Position numbers and translations under genes: made by a program
The notes under the pieces: generated by a model
Told to the model about the DNA's origin: nothing
The model's database searches: none
Seen by the model: only the letters and a program-made list of their open reading frames with translations
Source: Pyrinomonadaceae bacterium
GTDB taxonomy: Bacteria; Acidobacteriota; Blastocatellia; Pyrinomonadales; Pyrinomonadaceae
Reading direction: 5' to 3'
Assembly: GCA_021228405.1 (NCBI GenBank)
Contig: JAJQRF010000001.1
Location: 558,001-622,000, forward strand
DNA length: 64,000 nt
Shown: positions 24,093 to 33,997 of the stretch, in pieces
Layout of the letters: each line of letters begins with the position of its first letter
Position numbering within the stretch: position 1 is the first letter of the stretch

Positions 24093-26493
24093 AATTTTTC
24101 TCCTGTTTTTTATCGAAAATTTCAAACATCGAAATCGTATTAACCCGTTCCTGCCTGTCAAAATATACGGTTTTACTGTCGGGCGACCACGCCAAACTAC
24201 CGAAAAGGGTATAAGAGTATGTATTGTCGGTCAATTTTTTTACATTATTTTTATTCAATTCGGCTAAATAGATATTGTCTTTGCCGCCCTCTTCCTTGAC
24301 GAAAACGACATTTTTTTTGTCAGGCGAAAGAGCCATCGAAAGAGCTGAAATTTTCTCGAAGGAATTGACGATCTTTGTTTCGCCGTTGATCGAAATTTCT
24401 AAAAGTTTGATGTCGATCGGGTCGGACAACATCGCGCCATCGTGCGCTTCAAAAAGCAGTTTGTCGTTCGATTCCGCCCAACCGAGAAAACGCAGGCTGG
24501 CATCGGTCGAAAAAATCTCTCTCGCTTGCCCGTTTTCAAATATTTGAACGCTCCATTTACCTTTTCCGCCCGACGCAGACTGTTTCGTTTCAGAAACATA
24601 AGCGATTTTGCCGTTGTCCGCCGACCAGAGCGGACAGTGAAAAATGCGGTTCGGATCAACGTTATTCGTAATATTTGCCGTTTCCCCGCGATCGGCGGAA
24701 AAAAGAAAAATATTTTGCCGTTTTACGCCCGTGTAAACAAAATTATTGCCGTCATTCGACCAGTTGAAATCTTTTACCTGAGTGCGGTTATAAGGAAATG
24801 TAGCAGTTCCCGGCGCGGTAATTCCGTCGGTCGTAATTTGCTGTTCTTCACCGTTTGCAAGATCGAACACCCATAAATCGTATCTCTGCTTCGTTTCTTC
24901 ATAACGCAAGAAAGCGATCCTGCGGCTGTCAGGCAACCATCTTTGATTGGAACCTCGAAACGAGATCAACTTGTTTTTTTCCGCAAGCGGTCTGACGATC
25001 ACGACGGAATCGGTCAAACGCTTGATCGCTTGTTTGGAAGAATTCGACTGATATGCGAGCGATTTCCCGTCAGGCGAAACATCCGCCCAAAACTCGGAAT
25101 CGGTTTCATTCGACACTTCAAACTCTCTGCCGGTGCTGAGGTCGACCCCGCCAATGTCGGAGTTGTCTTCTGAAACCGAGTAGAAAAGTTTCGTTCCGTC
25201 GGGCGAAAGATTCATCAATTGCGGGTCGCTGTCGCCGCGTGTAACCTGAACGGGTTCGCGCCCGTCAGCGTAGGCAAGGTTGATCTGAAAGTTTTTATTG
25301 CGGTAAACGCTGTAAAATAAACGGTTGTTGTCGGGATGCCAACTGATCTCGGTTTCAATGCCGGCATCGTTGGTCAAACGCTTTCTGTTTTCGCCCGACG
25401 TTTCCATCAACCAAATATCGGTTTGCCCGTCGATTTTGTCGCAAAATGCGATTTTGTCTTCGTTTGGCGAAAAACTGAAAAATTTGCCGTTTGCCGCACT
25501 CTGCTCAAAATCCGTCAGTTGTCCGATTTCCTTACTTTCAATGTCGAGTTTGAAGAGATTGCCTTTGTATTCATAAAAAATCCGCGCACCGTCTTTCGAC
25601 CAGCCGCGCAGAAACACACTTCCTTCGCCGATCTGTTTAAGCAAAACGGGCGTTCCGCCTAACGAAGGGCAAACGTAAATCGCGGTTTTGCGCTCACGTA
25701 CCGAAACGAACGCAAGCTGTTGATCGTCAGGCGACCAGATCGGGTTGAAATTGTCCCATTCGTTGCCCGCGATACGGATTTCCTCGCCGCCGGTGATCTG
25801 CTTGATAAAAATTCCCGCATTTCCTTCTTTGGTCGAAGAATAAGCGATCATATTTCCGTTGTGCGAAGAGCGATAATCGCCGTATTCGTTACTGCGGGTT
25901 GATTTCCAGGAGGCGAGCTTGACGGGTTTCAGGGAGTCGAACAAGCGTGATTCGTCCTTTTTTTGTCCCTGAAAATAGAAGAAACCGAAAATTATTAAAG
26001 CCGAAGAAAAAATTGCGATCGGGATGTAAATCCTTGAAGAGATTCCGGCTGAATTCAATAAAGGCGGTTCGGCGGAACTTTCGCTGATTATTTCCTCGAT
26101 AATCAATTCCTGCGTTTGGTATTTTTCGTAAACAATTTCGTTTTCGATAGCGGATTTTATCTCGGCGACGGCGGCACTGAAGCGAAAACCTCGTTTGGGA
26201 ATGGTTTCGACAAAAACGGTTTGCCGGTCATATGCAGCAAGTGCTTTTCTGAGTTGTGAAATATTGAAGGAAAGCGCATTGTCCTCGACAAAAGTATCCG
26301 TCCAGACATTATCGAAAAGTTCTTCCTTGGAAATTATCCGACCTTGATTTTCGACCAGAAAAACTAAAGTTTGAAGCACCTTCGGAGCGAGTTTAACAGG
26401 CTTGCCGTCGGCAAAAAGTCCTTCTTTGGTATCTAAACTAAAAACGCTGAATGCAAATAAGCGTCTATTTTTCAATAATTTAGAATCGCTCAT
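24082..26493 (-). CDS. Winged-helix regulator with membrane helix and PD40 beta-propeller
   Basis: 803 aa. Residues about 10-105 form an OmpR/CadC-type winged helix (KLAPKVLQTLVFLVENQGR, FVEDNALSFNISQLRKAL, FVETIPKRGFRFSA). One membrane helix lies at about 153-173, then a long C-terminal beta-propeller of TolB/WD40-like PD40 repeats (SPDDQQLAFVS, SWHPDNNRLFYSV, SPDGTKLFYSV, WSPDSKTVYFD). This makes a membrane-bound one-component transcription factor that senses something outside the cell, an architecture abundant in Acidobacteriota. It is divergent from a run of three small genes. Direct repeats at 26488-26520 overlap its start codon, suggesting autoregulation. Confidence 0.9.
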   Translation of the reverse strand: MSDSKLLKNRRLFAFSVFSLDTKEGLFADGKPVKLAPKVLQTLVFLVENQGRIISKEELFDNVWTDTFVEDNALSFNISQLRKALAAYDRQTVFVETIPKRGFRFSAAVAEIKSAIENEIVYEKYQTQELIIEEIISESSAEPPLLNSAGISSRIYIPIAIFSSALIIFGFFYFQGQKKDESRLFDSLKPVKLASWKSTRSNEYGDYRSSHNGNMIAYSSTKEGNAGIFIKQITGGEEIRIAGNEWDNFNPIWSPDDQQLAFVSVRERKTAIYVCPSLGGTPVLLKQIGEGSVFLRGWSKDGARIFYEYKGNLFKLDIESKEIGQLTDFEQSAANGKFFSFSPNEDKIAFCDKIDGQTDIWLMETSGENRKRLTNDAGIETEISWHPDNNRLFYSVYRNKNFQINLAYADGREPVQVTRGDSDPQLMNLSPDGTKLFYSVSEDNSDIGGVDLSTGREFEVSNETDSEFWADVSPDGKSLAYQSNSSKQAIKRLTDSVVIVRPLAEKNKLISFRGSNQRWLPDSRRIAFLRYEETKQRYDLWVFDLANGEEQQITTDGITAPGTATFPYNRTQVKDFNWSNDGNNFVYTGVKRQNIFLFSADRGETANITNNVDPNRIFHCPLWSADNGKIAYVSETKQSASGGKGKWSVQIFENGQAREIFSTDASLRFLGWAESNDKLLFEAHDGAMLSDPIDIKLLEISINGETKIVNSFEKISALSMALSPDKKNVVFVKEEGGKDNIYLAELNKNNVKKLTDNTYSYTLFGSLAWSPDSKTVYFDRQERVNTISMFEIFDKKQEKNYGD

Positions 26494-26520
26494 AGTTTAC
26501 TTACTTTTTGCTCATAGTTT
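26488..26520. promoter_or_regulatory. Direct-repeat operator candidate at the regulator start
   Basis: GCTCATAGTTT occurs at 26488-26498 and 26510-26520, start to start 22 bp (two helical turns, as for OmpR/PhoB-type sites made of 11-bp units). The first copy overlaps the ATG of the winged-helix gene (26493-26491). On the minus strand the second copy creates a four-codon mini-frame (ATG AGC AAA AAG TAA) just upstream of the true start. Confidence 0.6.
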
Positions 26521-26597
26521 GCTCAAGACTTTTTTTTTCATTGCCCAGATAATACGCCTTGTTGTTTGAAGTTTCAAGATATTTTCAAAACAAAACG

Positions 26598-26828
26598 ATG
26601 GGAAAAATACGAAGAATTATTTTACAAACGGAAACTTTCGAGCGGATAAGCCTTCGTAAAAATTCAAAAGTAATTAAAAGCCGGGTATTCTGCGGCGGGT
26701 TTTACAAACTCGAAATCAGCATTGCCGACCAAAACGGCAAACAGATTATTTTTGAAACGGAATTTCACGGTTTGATCGAAATCGAAGAAACAAACAACAC
26801 AATCAGACTTACAAGTCGAAAAAAATAA
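26598..26828 (+). CDS. Small unknown protein, 76 aa
   Basis: ATG 26598 is chosen over a frame opening 39 nt earlier because its protein starts MGKIRRIILQTETFERISL; no clear Shine-Dalgarno. Beta-rich pattern (FYKLEISIADQNGKQIIFET, then EIEETNNTIRLTSRKK) with a basic end. It is the first of three short plus-strand genes divergent from the PD40 regulator. No family recognised. Confidence 0.6.
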   Translation: MGKIRRIILQTETFERISLRKNSKVIKSRVFCGGFYKLEISIADQNGKQIIFETEFHGLIEIEETNNTIRLTSRKK

Positions 26829-26848
26829 AAATTAAGGAGATATATAAA

Positions 26849-27334
26849 ATGTCTAAAATAACCTTTTGGTGTGATGAAGAAACAAGCGAGATCGGACCGT
26901 CCGACAGTCCGTATTTTTTGGTCTATGCCGGCGATGCGCAAAAATTGAAATCCGTCGTCAAACGGGTTCGCAAATCGGAGTGGGACGATAACGTAGATGC
27001 GTGCGAACCGCCGCGTTCGGCGGCTGTCAGCTTTCCCGAGCTTACCAGTCTCGATCTGGTGATGGTCGCCCTGCTCGAAGAAGACTGGGATGCGGACGAA
27101 AATTTGGCGGGCAAAGTTCACAAATGGATGGGCAGCCTCGATCCTTCACTACAGGTTTTCAGAACGGGAAACGGCGGAAACGTCGCCACAATTTTCCGCG
27201 AAGAATTTATCAAAGCGATCAAAAACAGATCGGATAATGACGATCTGGTAAATGCACATCGCTTTTTCCCGAACAGCGGGGTCAAACACTATTTCGGCGA
27301 CGGCGGACATTACCGCGTCAAATTCGATTTCTAG
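26849..27334 (+). CDS. Unknown protein, 161 aa
   Basis: Strong AAGGAGATATATAAA before ATG. Starts MSKITFWCDEETSEIGPSDS and has an acidic helix LDLVMVALLEEDWDADENL, a Gly-rich NGGNVATIF and an end HYFGDGGHYRVKFDF. Mixed alpha/beta, no signal peptide or membrane segment. The strong ribosome-binding site and the 20-nt gap from the preceding gene suggest an operon with high expression. I do not recognise the family. Confidence 0.65.
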   Translation: MSKITFWCDEETSEIGPSDSPYFLVYAGDAQKLKSVVKRVRKSEWDDNVDACEPPRSAAVSFPELTSLDLVMVALLEEDWDADENLAGKVHKWMGSLDPSLQVFRTGNGGNVATIFREEFIKAIKNRSDNDDLVNAHRFFPNSGVKHYFGDGGHYRVKFDF

Positions 27335-27374
27335 GATTATCAATTTCTAAAATTATTACAAGGAGCAAAATAAA

Positions 27375-27635
27375 ATGATTGAAACAAAAATACTTGTAGC
27401 TACATACGTATCGCCCGGCGTTGCCAATGACGGCGGCGGGATCGTTATTGTCGGTGGTAAAGTGATACGTGTTCCGCCGCGTTCGCCGTTGTATAAAGAG
27501 CTTTTAGCTTCGCTTCAGCTCTTGAATCAAACGGATCAGATCGCCGACAAAAGAGCACGTGCGCAGGTTTCCGGCGTGGTCGAACCTTTGATCGCGAAAA
27601 ACGTCGAAGCAGTCATCGCCGAAGTCAGCAAGTAA
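27375..27635 (+). CDS. Small unknown protein, 86 aa
   Basis: Strong AAGGAGCAAAATAAA before ATG. Sequence begins MIETKILVATYVSPGVANDG, then a Gly-rich turn, VIRVPPRSPLYKELLASLQL and a C-terminal helix with VVEPLIAKNVEAVIAEVSK. No signal peptide. Last gene of the three-gene run, 40 nt after the previous one; a strong terminator follows. Confidence 0.65.
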   Translation: MIETKILVATYVSPGVANDGGGIVIVGGKVIRVPPRSPLYKELLASLQLLNQTDQIADKRARAQVSGVVEPLIAKNVEAVIAEVSK

Positions 27636-27677
27636 AAGACGCGGCTGAAAGGTCAAAACTTTAACAATTAGATAGAC

Positions 27678-27717
27678 AAAAGGCTCGAAACTGAAAATAG
27701 TTTCGAGCCTTTTGCTT
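27678..27717. terminator. Bidirectional terminator
   Basis: AAAAGGCTCGAAACT (27678-27692) pairs with AGTTTCGAGCCTTTT (27699-27713), perfect 15-bp stem between convergent transcription units. Confidence 0.9.
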
Positions 27718-27730
27718 TGCTTACGAACGT

Positions 27731-30700
27731 TTATTCGACGTTGACGAAATCCGTTCCCGTTCGTCCGAAGGTTTCGGGATGATACATTTCTTCGGCTTTT
27801 GCGGGCGGAACGACGAATTTTCCGGGCGTTGTCGCGCGTGCAACGTAGGAATAGTTGTAAACGCCTTCCCAGAGCAATGAAGCAAAAGCTTCGGCGCGTT
27901 CGTCGCGGAAATTCTGGTGTTCATACCAGTTTTGCCGCCACCACCAATAACCGCCGAAACTGCGGCTTCCGAATTCGACGACACTCGTCTGTTGCGTATC
28001 CGCCGGAATTTCTTCCGTGACCGCCAGACCCGGATTCAGGATTTCCAGACCTGCGGGCAGATTATCGACCAGCGCAACGTGGTAACGGCGAGCCTGTGCA
28101 ACCATCGTCAAACGAACGCGAACGCGTGCACCTGATTTGATCGTCCAGCTTCCGTCGGCATTTTGTTTCACGTCGTCGGCGTTGTCAACCGCTTCATATT
28201 TACGCAGAACCTCGAAACCGTAATCGGCAGGTTTCAGATTCAGGTTTTTCGGCGCGTATTTCATTCCGATTCGATAATAAAGCCGTCCCGCGCCTTGTTT
28301 ATCGAGAATCAGGTTTGAAGTTCCGCCTTGTTCGATCAGGTAATTCATCGGAATATTCAGCAGATTTGAATCGACCGAACGACCGACGAATTTCTGTTCG
28401 CCCGCGTAAACGCTTCCGAGCCAAACTTTCGTAATGAAATTCGGCGTGACTTTTTCATACGCCTGAAAATATTTGTCTAAAGCCAGAAGGATAAAGACAT
28501 TTTCCTGCGTATTCGCCCACGCGCCTTTCGTGCGTTGAGCGAGCAAGCCGCGCACCAGTTTCGGCACGAGATCGTTATTCGGCTCGGCTTTCAAAACCGC
28601 TTCGAGCAAAACGCCGTCGGCGCGACGATTTGAATACATAATGAGCCACGCACCGTCGCCGTAATCGGTGACAAAATTGGCAGTTGCGGCAGTTTCGGTC
28701 GTGCGGTTCATCAGGAAACGCATAATGTTTGCAACCTCGGCTTGCGAATTTTTGCTGTCAACGAAAACCGTCAAAAGCCAACCCAATGCTTCAAAAGGCA
28801 TTTTTTCGATGGTCGCTTCGGCAAGCAGTTTTTTCGCTTTCGCCGCGTCGTTGTCGCCCATCAGATTGCGGACATAGAGCGCGTAAGCCGAAATCGTCCA
28901 GCGAATTTGCGGATACTGATGCCATTTGTCGTAATGACTTTCGACATTTTTCAGATAAGGCTTGACCTTTGTCAGCATTTCTTCGGGCACTTTGTAGCCT
29001 TTCGCCTTGGCAAGCATCAACGCGTGTGCCGCGTGAACCGTCACGAACGGATATTTATAACGTTCGCCGTCGCGCCGCCACAGCCCGAAATAGCCGTTGT
29101 CGTTCTGACGCGACTGGAGAATTTCCAGATCACGCGCAAAACGTTTCTTCAACGCTTCCTCAGACGGCATATCCTTTGCTTTGAACGCTTTCAAAACGTC
29201 TTGAAGCGCGGCAACCGAAATCATTCTCGACGAAACCTGCTCCGAACACTCGAACGGATAAGTTTGCAGAGAAATGAACGCGTCGGTCAATTCCTGCAAC
29301 TGCGTCGAACTCGTCGTTACTTCCAAACCGCCGAACTGCGGGAAAACGTCGTTCGGAGCCTGAACGGGTTGGAAGATCGCGCCATTCTGGTCGGTCGTGC
29401 CGTAAGTCGCAAACGCTTCGGTCGTCGCTGGAGTCCAGACAGGCAGAGAAATTTCCGCCGCGTCGTTGAATTTTCCTGAAGAAACGGCGATCTGGAATCG
29501 CGCCGTTCCCGCTTTGTCAGCCGAAACGGGGAAACGGATTTCCGAACGGTCGTTGGCTTTGATGACGACGCGTTTTCCGTTGCCGTCGGTCAAAGTCGCG
29601 TTCGTCGCACGAACCGCAACGTCAACCGCCATATCTTTGTCCGTTTGATTTTGGATAACGATGGGCAATTCGATCTGGTCGCCGAAATTCATAAAGCGCG
29701 GGGCACTTGGGCGAACCATCAGAGGCTGTTTCGCCGTGATGTTCGATTCCGATTTGCCGAACCGTTTGCCCGTATCGACCGAAACTGCCGTGATGCGGTA
29801 ACGCGTCAGATTGTCGGGCAATTTCACGTTGACGACCGCTTTTCCGTTTGAATCGGTGCGAACCGAAGCCGAGAAATTAGCCAGTGCGTCGAAATTTTGA
29901 CGAACATTGATCGACGTGTCGGGCGAGGCGTTGCCATCGTCGCGTTCGGCTTCCGAAACCATATCAGCCGCCATTTTATTTTCCGATCTGGACATTTCAT
30001 TTTTCGATTTCATTGCCATTCTCGCTCCGCCAACTGCGGAGGTATTCGCGGCAGACATTGCGACAGGCGCGGGCGGAGGCGGCGGCGGTTGTTTCTTAAT
30101 ATCGTCGGGATTTCCCAAAAGAACGTCCTTCCGAATATGAAAATCGCGCACGCCCGTTCCGCGTTGGGTATAGAAAATTCCCATCGGATTGGCAATCGAA
30201 TAATTCGACAACGCAAGCACCGATTCATCGACGATCACGACCGCAACTTCCGAATTTGCAACAGGTTCGCCGCGATAATCTTTGACCTCGACATTGACCT
30301 TCGTTTCGCCGCCCGGCTGTAAGGTTTTATCCTGCGGTTCGGCTGAAACCGTCAATTCACGCGATTTCGTCGTGATTGAAAGGTTCAAACTTCCCGACGC
30401 AAACGCGGGACGTTTGGCAAGTTTCGTGTCGATTTCGCCCTTGTCGTTCGTCCGGTTTGCCGCGCCGACCAGATCGACCTGCGCGTAAATGTTCGGCAGA
30501 TATTTTTCTTCCAAAGGAATCCGCAAAACGATCGAAGATTCCTTGATCGAAAATCTTTCGGTTTTCACCAATCCGTCGCGTCTTAAAGTCAAAACGCCTT
30601 CGGCATTCGGAAACGGCGACATCACGAGAAGCTCGGCAACGTCGTTCGGCGCAAATTCTTTTTTGTTCGGAATGAGTTGGACTTCTTCCTGTTCGACGTT

Positions 30701-33700
30701 GCGTTTCGGCGGCGTTTTACCGCCCGCAACCCAGATCGTGATCTCGGTTTCGTTCAAACGTTCGCGGTCGTCCATCACTTTCGCGGTGATGGTGTAGCGT
30801 CCGCCCTGTTTGGCGACGAACGAACATTTTTGCGCTTCATTAGCTGATTTCACTTCGCAAAGCTGTTCGTCGAGCGTGACTTCCTTCCAGCTTCCTTTTT
30901 CAAACGCCCAATCCTTCAAAACTGCTTTGATTTCGATGTCTTGTCCCGCAACGAGTTTTCCGTCGATGTCGGAAACAATCGTTTCGAGATTGATATTTTC
31001 GCCTTTATTGACGAAATATCTGTCCATTTTCAAACCGACATAGAGCGACGAAGGATGGACGAGCAGATTTGTCGTGGAAGACCAAGTTTGACGGTTTACG
31101 TCCTGAACCGCCGCCGAAGCCGAAACCGAAAAGGGGCGCGCCGGACTGACCGATTCAAAATCGATCTTCAAAATGTGTTTTCCGCCCGCATCGGTCACGC
31201 CTTTGAAGGTTTGCGTGTTGCCGCCGTAATAATCGCCGTCATAACCGCCGCGCCACCACGGAACCCAGGTTCCGAACGTAAAATCTCCGCGATTCGGCGG
31301 CGTATAATTCGTCGGCGTGGCGCGAACCGTCCAGTTTACATCGGCGTTCGCCAGTCCGCCGCCCGCGTAATATTTCGCTTCGACCGAAACGTTCGCCGAT
31401 TGTTTGACGAAATACGGTGCTTCGGTTTCATTTTTTGCCGATACTTCAAATTCGGGACGGCGAAATTCCTGAATCTGGAAACCGTGCGAAGTCGTCGCAC
31501 CCGAAATCGATGAAGTCGTCGAAATATCGACTCGCGAGTAACCGAGATTGGCATTGTCGGGAAGTTTGAATTTGAAATCGAATGCGCCGAAAGCGTTCAG
31601 ATTTCCCTTTCCGTTCGCAATTTCGTTGTTGCGCGAATCGTAAACTTTATAACTGAATCCCGTCGCCGAATCGCCCAAACCTTCGACATCGCCGAATTTT
31701 CCGGCAGTGATCTTGCGAATGTAGCCCTTGATCGTCACTTCTTCCTTCGGGCGATACATTCCGCGATCATCGAAAACCTGCCAGCGCAGATACGGCGCGT
31801 AGCCCTGTTTATACCAGGTTCCGCCTTCCTGCCAGTAATAATCGGTATTTTCGGGCAAGAATGCGACATCGTTGCCGCGTTTGGCAATCAGCATATTCGG
31901 CTGATTTGCCGCCGTCGGAGGCAGTGAAAGCCGCAAAATTCCGTTTTCGCCCGTGCGGTTCGTCTGCGCTTCTTCGATGGTTTCCGCTTCCGAAGTTTCA
32001 CCGTTTTCGTCAACCGTTTCGACTTCCTTGATCGACTCTTCCGAACTTCCCCAACTTGTCAGCCATTCCCACCAACTCGATTTCGGATTTTGGATTTCGG
32101 ATTGCGGATTATTTTCAGCGACGGCTTTTCCGTTCGGATAGATCGAAAGGTCAACGCCCGAAAGCGGTTTTCCCGTTTTCAGGTCGGTCGCCCAACCGAC
32201 CAATTCTTCATTATCAACAAACGCATCGAGTCCGATCTGTGTCGATTGAATCCACGTAAAGATGCGTGTCCGGTCGTATTTATCGCGTTTGACGGTCGGT
32301 TCGATGTCAACGATGACGCTTCCGAAACCGCCGTTTAGAGCTTCCGAAAGATCAATGCGCGTTTCGACCATTTCATCCGTTTTTGAAGCGATGGGCACGA
32401 CTTTATCGGAAACCAGTCTGCCCGGAATCGTCGGTCTTTTTGTGCTGTCGTCATAGTTTATCCGGCGTAAATATTCCTGAAACTGTTTCCAGTTTTGCGG
32501 TTGGACAGCGTAAAGACGCACCTTGACGCTGTTGTGATTGGTCGAAAAGATCGAAAAATTCGGTTTTGCGGTCGGGTCGATCAAAACCATATTTCCGCCT
32601 TGTGTGTAAAGGTTTTGATCGGCTTTTCCGACCTTGATGCTGGCAACGACAGGTTGTCCGAGCTTTTGCCCGTAAATATCCTGCAATTCGCCGTCAACCG
32701 TGACTTTATAAGTCGTGCTTCCTTTTTTGTAGCCTGTAATGTAGATGTAATTTCCGCTCGGATAAATGTTCAAACCTTCGACGGCGGGCTCGATCTTGAC
32801 CATTTCCTTGGCAAATTTGCTTGCATCGATCGCGTTGTTAAATTCCAAATACCACGACTCGAAAGGCGAACAATTTTTATTTTCGCGCCAGCCGCAATAT
32901 CCGCCCGAAAATTTGAAAGGGCTGTAAGTTTGAAAATTAAAAACCTGCGGCGCGGTCGTCGTCAAAGGACCTTCGGCGGACGGCGTTCCTTTATCGACTA
33001 CGACCGAGATCGCGCTCGCGCCGGGCAGAGCGTTTTCGGTCAGACCATCGGAATTTAAAGCGCGAAAAGCCAGCCAACGTCCGGGCTGTGCCTGTTTTGC
33101 GTAATATGAAATACTGCCGTCTTTGTCGATCTCTTCCTGCGTAGCCAGCCGAATCGGGACCGTCTTCCCGCCGCCCGAAACTTTGATGAACTTGATAACT
33201 TCCTGCGGATTAATCGCCTGATCGAACGAAAGATACATCAACACGTCGCGCCGTGTGATCTGCCCGTTCGGAATCATCGTTTCGACCTTCGGCGGCGGCG
33301 TGGTAAATGTCCACGTGAAATCTTTTTGCAAAACCTGTCCGGTCGCGGATTTCGTTCCCGCCGGAATCTTTACCGTGAATTTCGTCGCCATCGGGAAACG
33401 GTTTTTCGTGTCGAACATCAGCGTTTTCGTGCCGAGCCAACGCCATTTTCCCTCGACCTGCGGCGACATTTGAACGGGAACGGTTTCGGAAGCTTGTTCC
33501 TGCGAAGTGACGGCGACCATCGGCTGTGAAAATGTCACGGTCAGATCGGGCGCGAGCTTGACTTCGCCTTCGGGCGAAAAACGCACAATTTCCAGAGCCT
33601 GTTTTGAATTATCGTAATTCGGTAAAGCGCGTTGTTCGTCCGCCGGAAATTTTACGGGAATCTTTTCGCCCGTTTTCGGTGCGGGCAGACTTCCGGCGCG

Positions 33701-33997
33701 TTTGGCGAAATCCGTCTGGTCGTCGATTTGAGTTTTAATTCCGGGAATGCGTTTGAGCAGATTTCCCGTTTCGCTTTCGGAAAGCGGATCACCTTTGACG
33801 GGTGGCTGTTTTTGGCGGTTTTCCGCGCCTTCAACGCCTTCGGACAGGCGAAACTGTAAACCGTTCTGTAAATCCATATTAATATTATTTTGTTTGGCTC
33901 GACCGCTCACTTTTTGCGCTTGGACGCGCAAAACGATGGGCGAAATCATTCCGAAATAAATGGCACAAATCAACAAAAAAGAAACTGTTTTTTTCAT
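27731..33997 (-). CDS. Bacterial alpha-2-macroglobulin family protein with thioester motif
   Basis: 2088 aa, the largest gene here. Signal peptide of about 28 residues (MKKTVSFLLICAIYFGMIS..VQAQ); no lipobox Cys. The N-terminal half is a chain of macroglobulin beta-sandwich domains; about residues 1290-1380 hold a Pro/Met/Ala-rich bait-like linker (KKQPPPPPPAPVAMSA). The thioester motif CSEQ starts at Cys1584 in PFECSEQVSSRM, inside the alpha/alpha TED domain. The family traps proteases or defends the periplasm, often with penicillin-binding protein 1C; no pbpC gene is adjacent here. A repeat-derived peptide (SEIQNPKS) is inserted near residues 630-639. The gene stands alone between terminators. 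Confidence 0.93.
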   Translation of the reverse strand: MKKTVSFLLICAIYFGMISPIVLRVQAQKVSGRAKQNNINMDLQNGLQFRLSEGVEGAENRQKQPPVKGDPLSESETGNLLKRIPGIKTQIDDQTDFAKRAGSLPAPKTGEKIPVKFPADEQRALPNYDNSKQALEIVRFSPEGEVKLAPDLTVTFSQPMVAVTSQEQASETVPVQMSPQVEGKWRWLGTKTLMFDTKNRFPMATKFTVKIPAGTKSATGQVLQKDFTWTFTTPPPKVETMIPNGQITRRDVLMYLSFDQAINPQEVIKFIKVSGGGKTVPIRLATQEEIDKDGSISYYAKQAQPGRWLAFRALNSDGLTENALPGASAISVVVDKGTPSAEGPLTTTAPQVFNFQTYSPFKFSGGYCGWRENKNCSPFESWYLEFNNAIDASKFAKEMVKIEPAVEGLNIYPSGNYIYITGYKKGSTTYKVTVDGELQDIYGQKLGQPVVASIKVGKADQNLYTQGGNMVLIDPTAKPNFSIFSTNHNSVKVRLYAVQPQNWKQFQEYLRRINYDDSTKRPTIPGRLVSDKVVPIASKTDEMVETRIDLSEALNGGFGSVIVDIEPTVKRDKYDRTRIFTWIQSTQIGLDAFVDNEELVGWATDLKTGKPLSGVDLSIYPNGKAVAENNPQSEIQNPKSSWWEWLTSWGSSEESIKEVETVDENGETSEAETIEEAQTNRTGENGILRLSLPPTAANQPNMLIAKRGNDVAFLPENTDYYWQEGGTWYKQGYAPYLRWQVFDDRGMYRPKEEVTIKGYIRKITAGKFGDVEGLGDSATGFSYKVYDSRNNEIANGKGNLNAFGAFDFKFKLPDNANLGYSRVDISTTSSISGATTSHGFQIQEFRRPEFEVSAKNETEAPYFVKQSANVSVEAKYYAGGGLANADVNWTVRATPTNYTPPNRGDFTFGTWVPWWRGGYDGDYYGGNTQTFKGVTDAGGKHILKIDFESVSPARPFSVSASAAVQDVNRQTWSSTTNLLVHPSSLYVGLKMDRYFVNKGENINLETIVSDIDGKLVAGQDIEIKAVLKDWAFEKGSWKEVTLDEQLCEVKSANEAQKCSFVAKQGGRYTITAKVMDDRERLNETEITIWVAGGKTPPKRNVEQEEVQLIPNKKEFAPNDVAELLVMSPFPNAEGVLTLRRDGLVKTERFSIKESSIVLRIPLEEKYLPNIYAQVDLVGAANRTNDKGEIDTKLAKRPAFASGSLNLSITTKSRELTVSAEPQDKTLQPGGETKVNVEVKDYRGEPVANSEVAVVIVDESVLALSNYSIANPMGIFYTQRGTGVRDFHIRKDVLLGNPDDIKKQPPPPPPAPVAMSAANTSAVGGARMAMKSKNEMSRSENKMAADMVSEAERDDGNASPDTSINVRQNFDALANFSASVRTDSNGKAVVNVKLPDNLTRYRITAVSVDTGKRFGKSESNITAKQPLMVRPSAPRFMNFGDQIELPIVIQNQTDKDMAVDVAVRATNATLTDGNGKRVVIKANDRSEIRFPVSADKAGTARFQIAVSSGKFNDAAEISLPVWTPATTEAFATYGTTDQNGAIFQPVQAPNDVFPQFGGLEVTTSSTQLQELTDAFISLQTYPFECSEQVSSRMISVAALQDVLKAFKAKDMPSEEALKKRFARDLEILQSRQNDNGYFGLWRRDGERYKYPFVTVHAAHALMLAKAKGYKVPEEMLTKVKPYLKNVESHYDKWHQYPQIRWTISAYALYVRNLMGDNDAAKAKKLLAEATIEKMPFEALGWLLTVFVDSKNSQAEVANIMRFLMNRTTETAATANFVTDYGDGAWLIMYSNRRADGVLLEAVLKAEPNNDLVPKLVRGLLAQRTKGAWANTQENVFILLALDKYFQAYEKVTPNFITKVWLGSVYAGEQKFVGRSVDSNLLNIPMNYLIEQGGTSNLILDKQGAGRLYYRIGMKYAPKNLNLKPADYGFEVLRKYEAVDNADDVKQNADGSWTIKSGARVRVRLTMVAQARRYHVALVDNLPAGLEILNPGLAVTEEIPADTQQTSVVEFGSRSFGGYWWWRQNWYEHQNFRDERAEAFASLLWEGVYNYSYVARATTPGKFVVPPAKAEEMYHPETFGRTGTDFVNVE
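32084..32110 (-). repeat. GGATTTT-type repeat inside the alpha-2-macroglobulin gene
   Basis: TCGGATTTTGGATTTCGGAT and a further GCGGATT; same repeat kind as at 14911-14943 and in the same coding orientation, producing the peptide SEIQNPKS. Confidence 0.75.
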
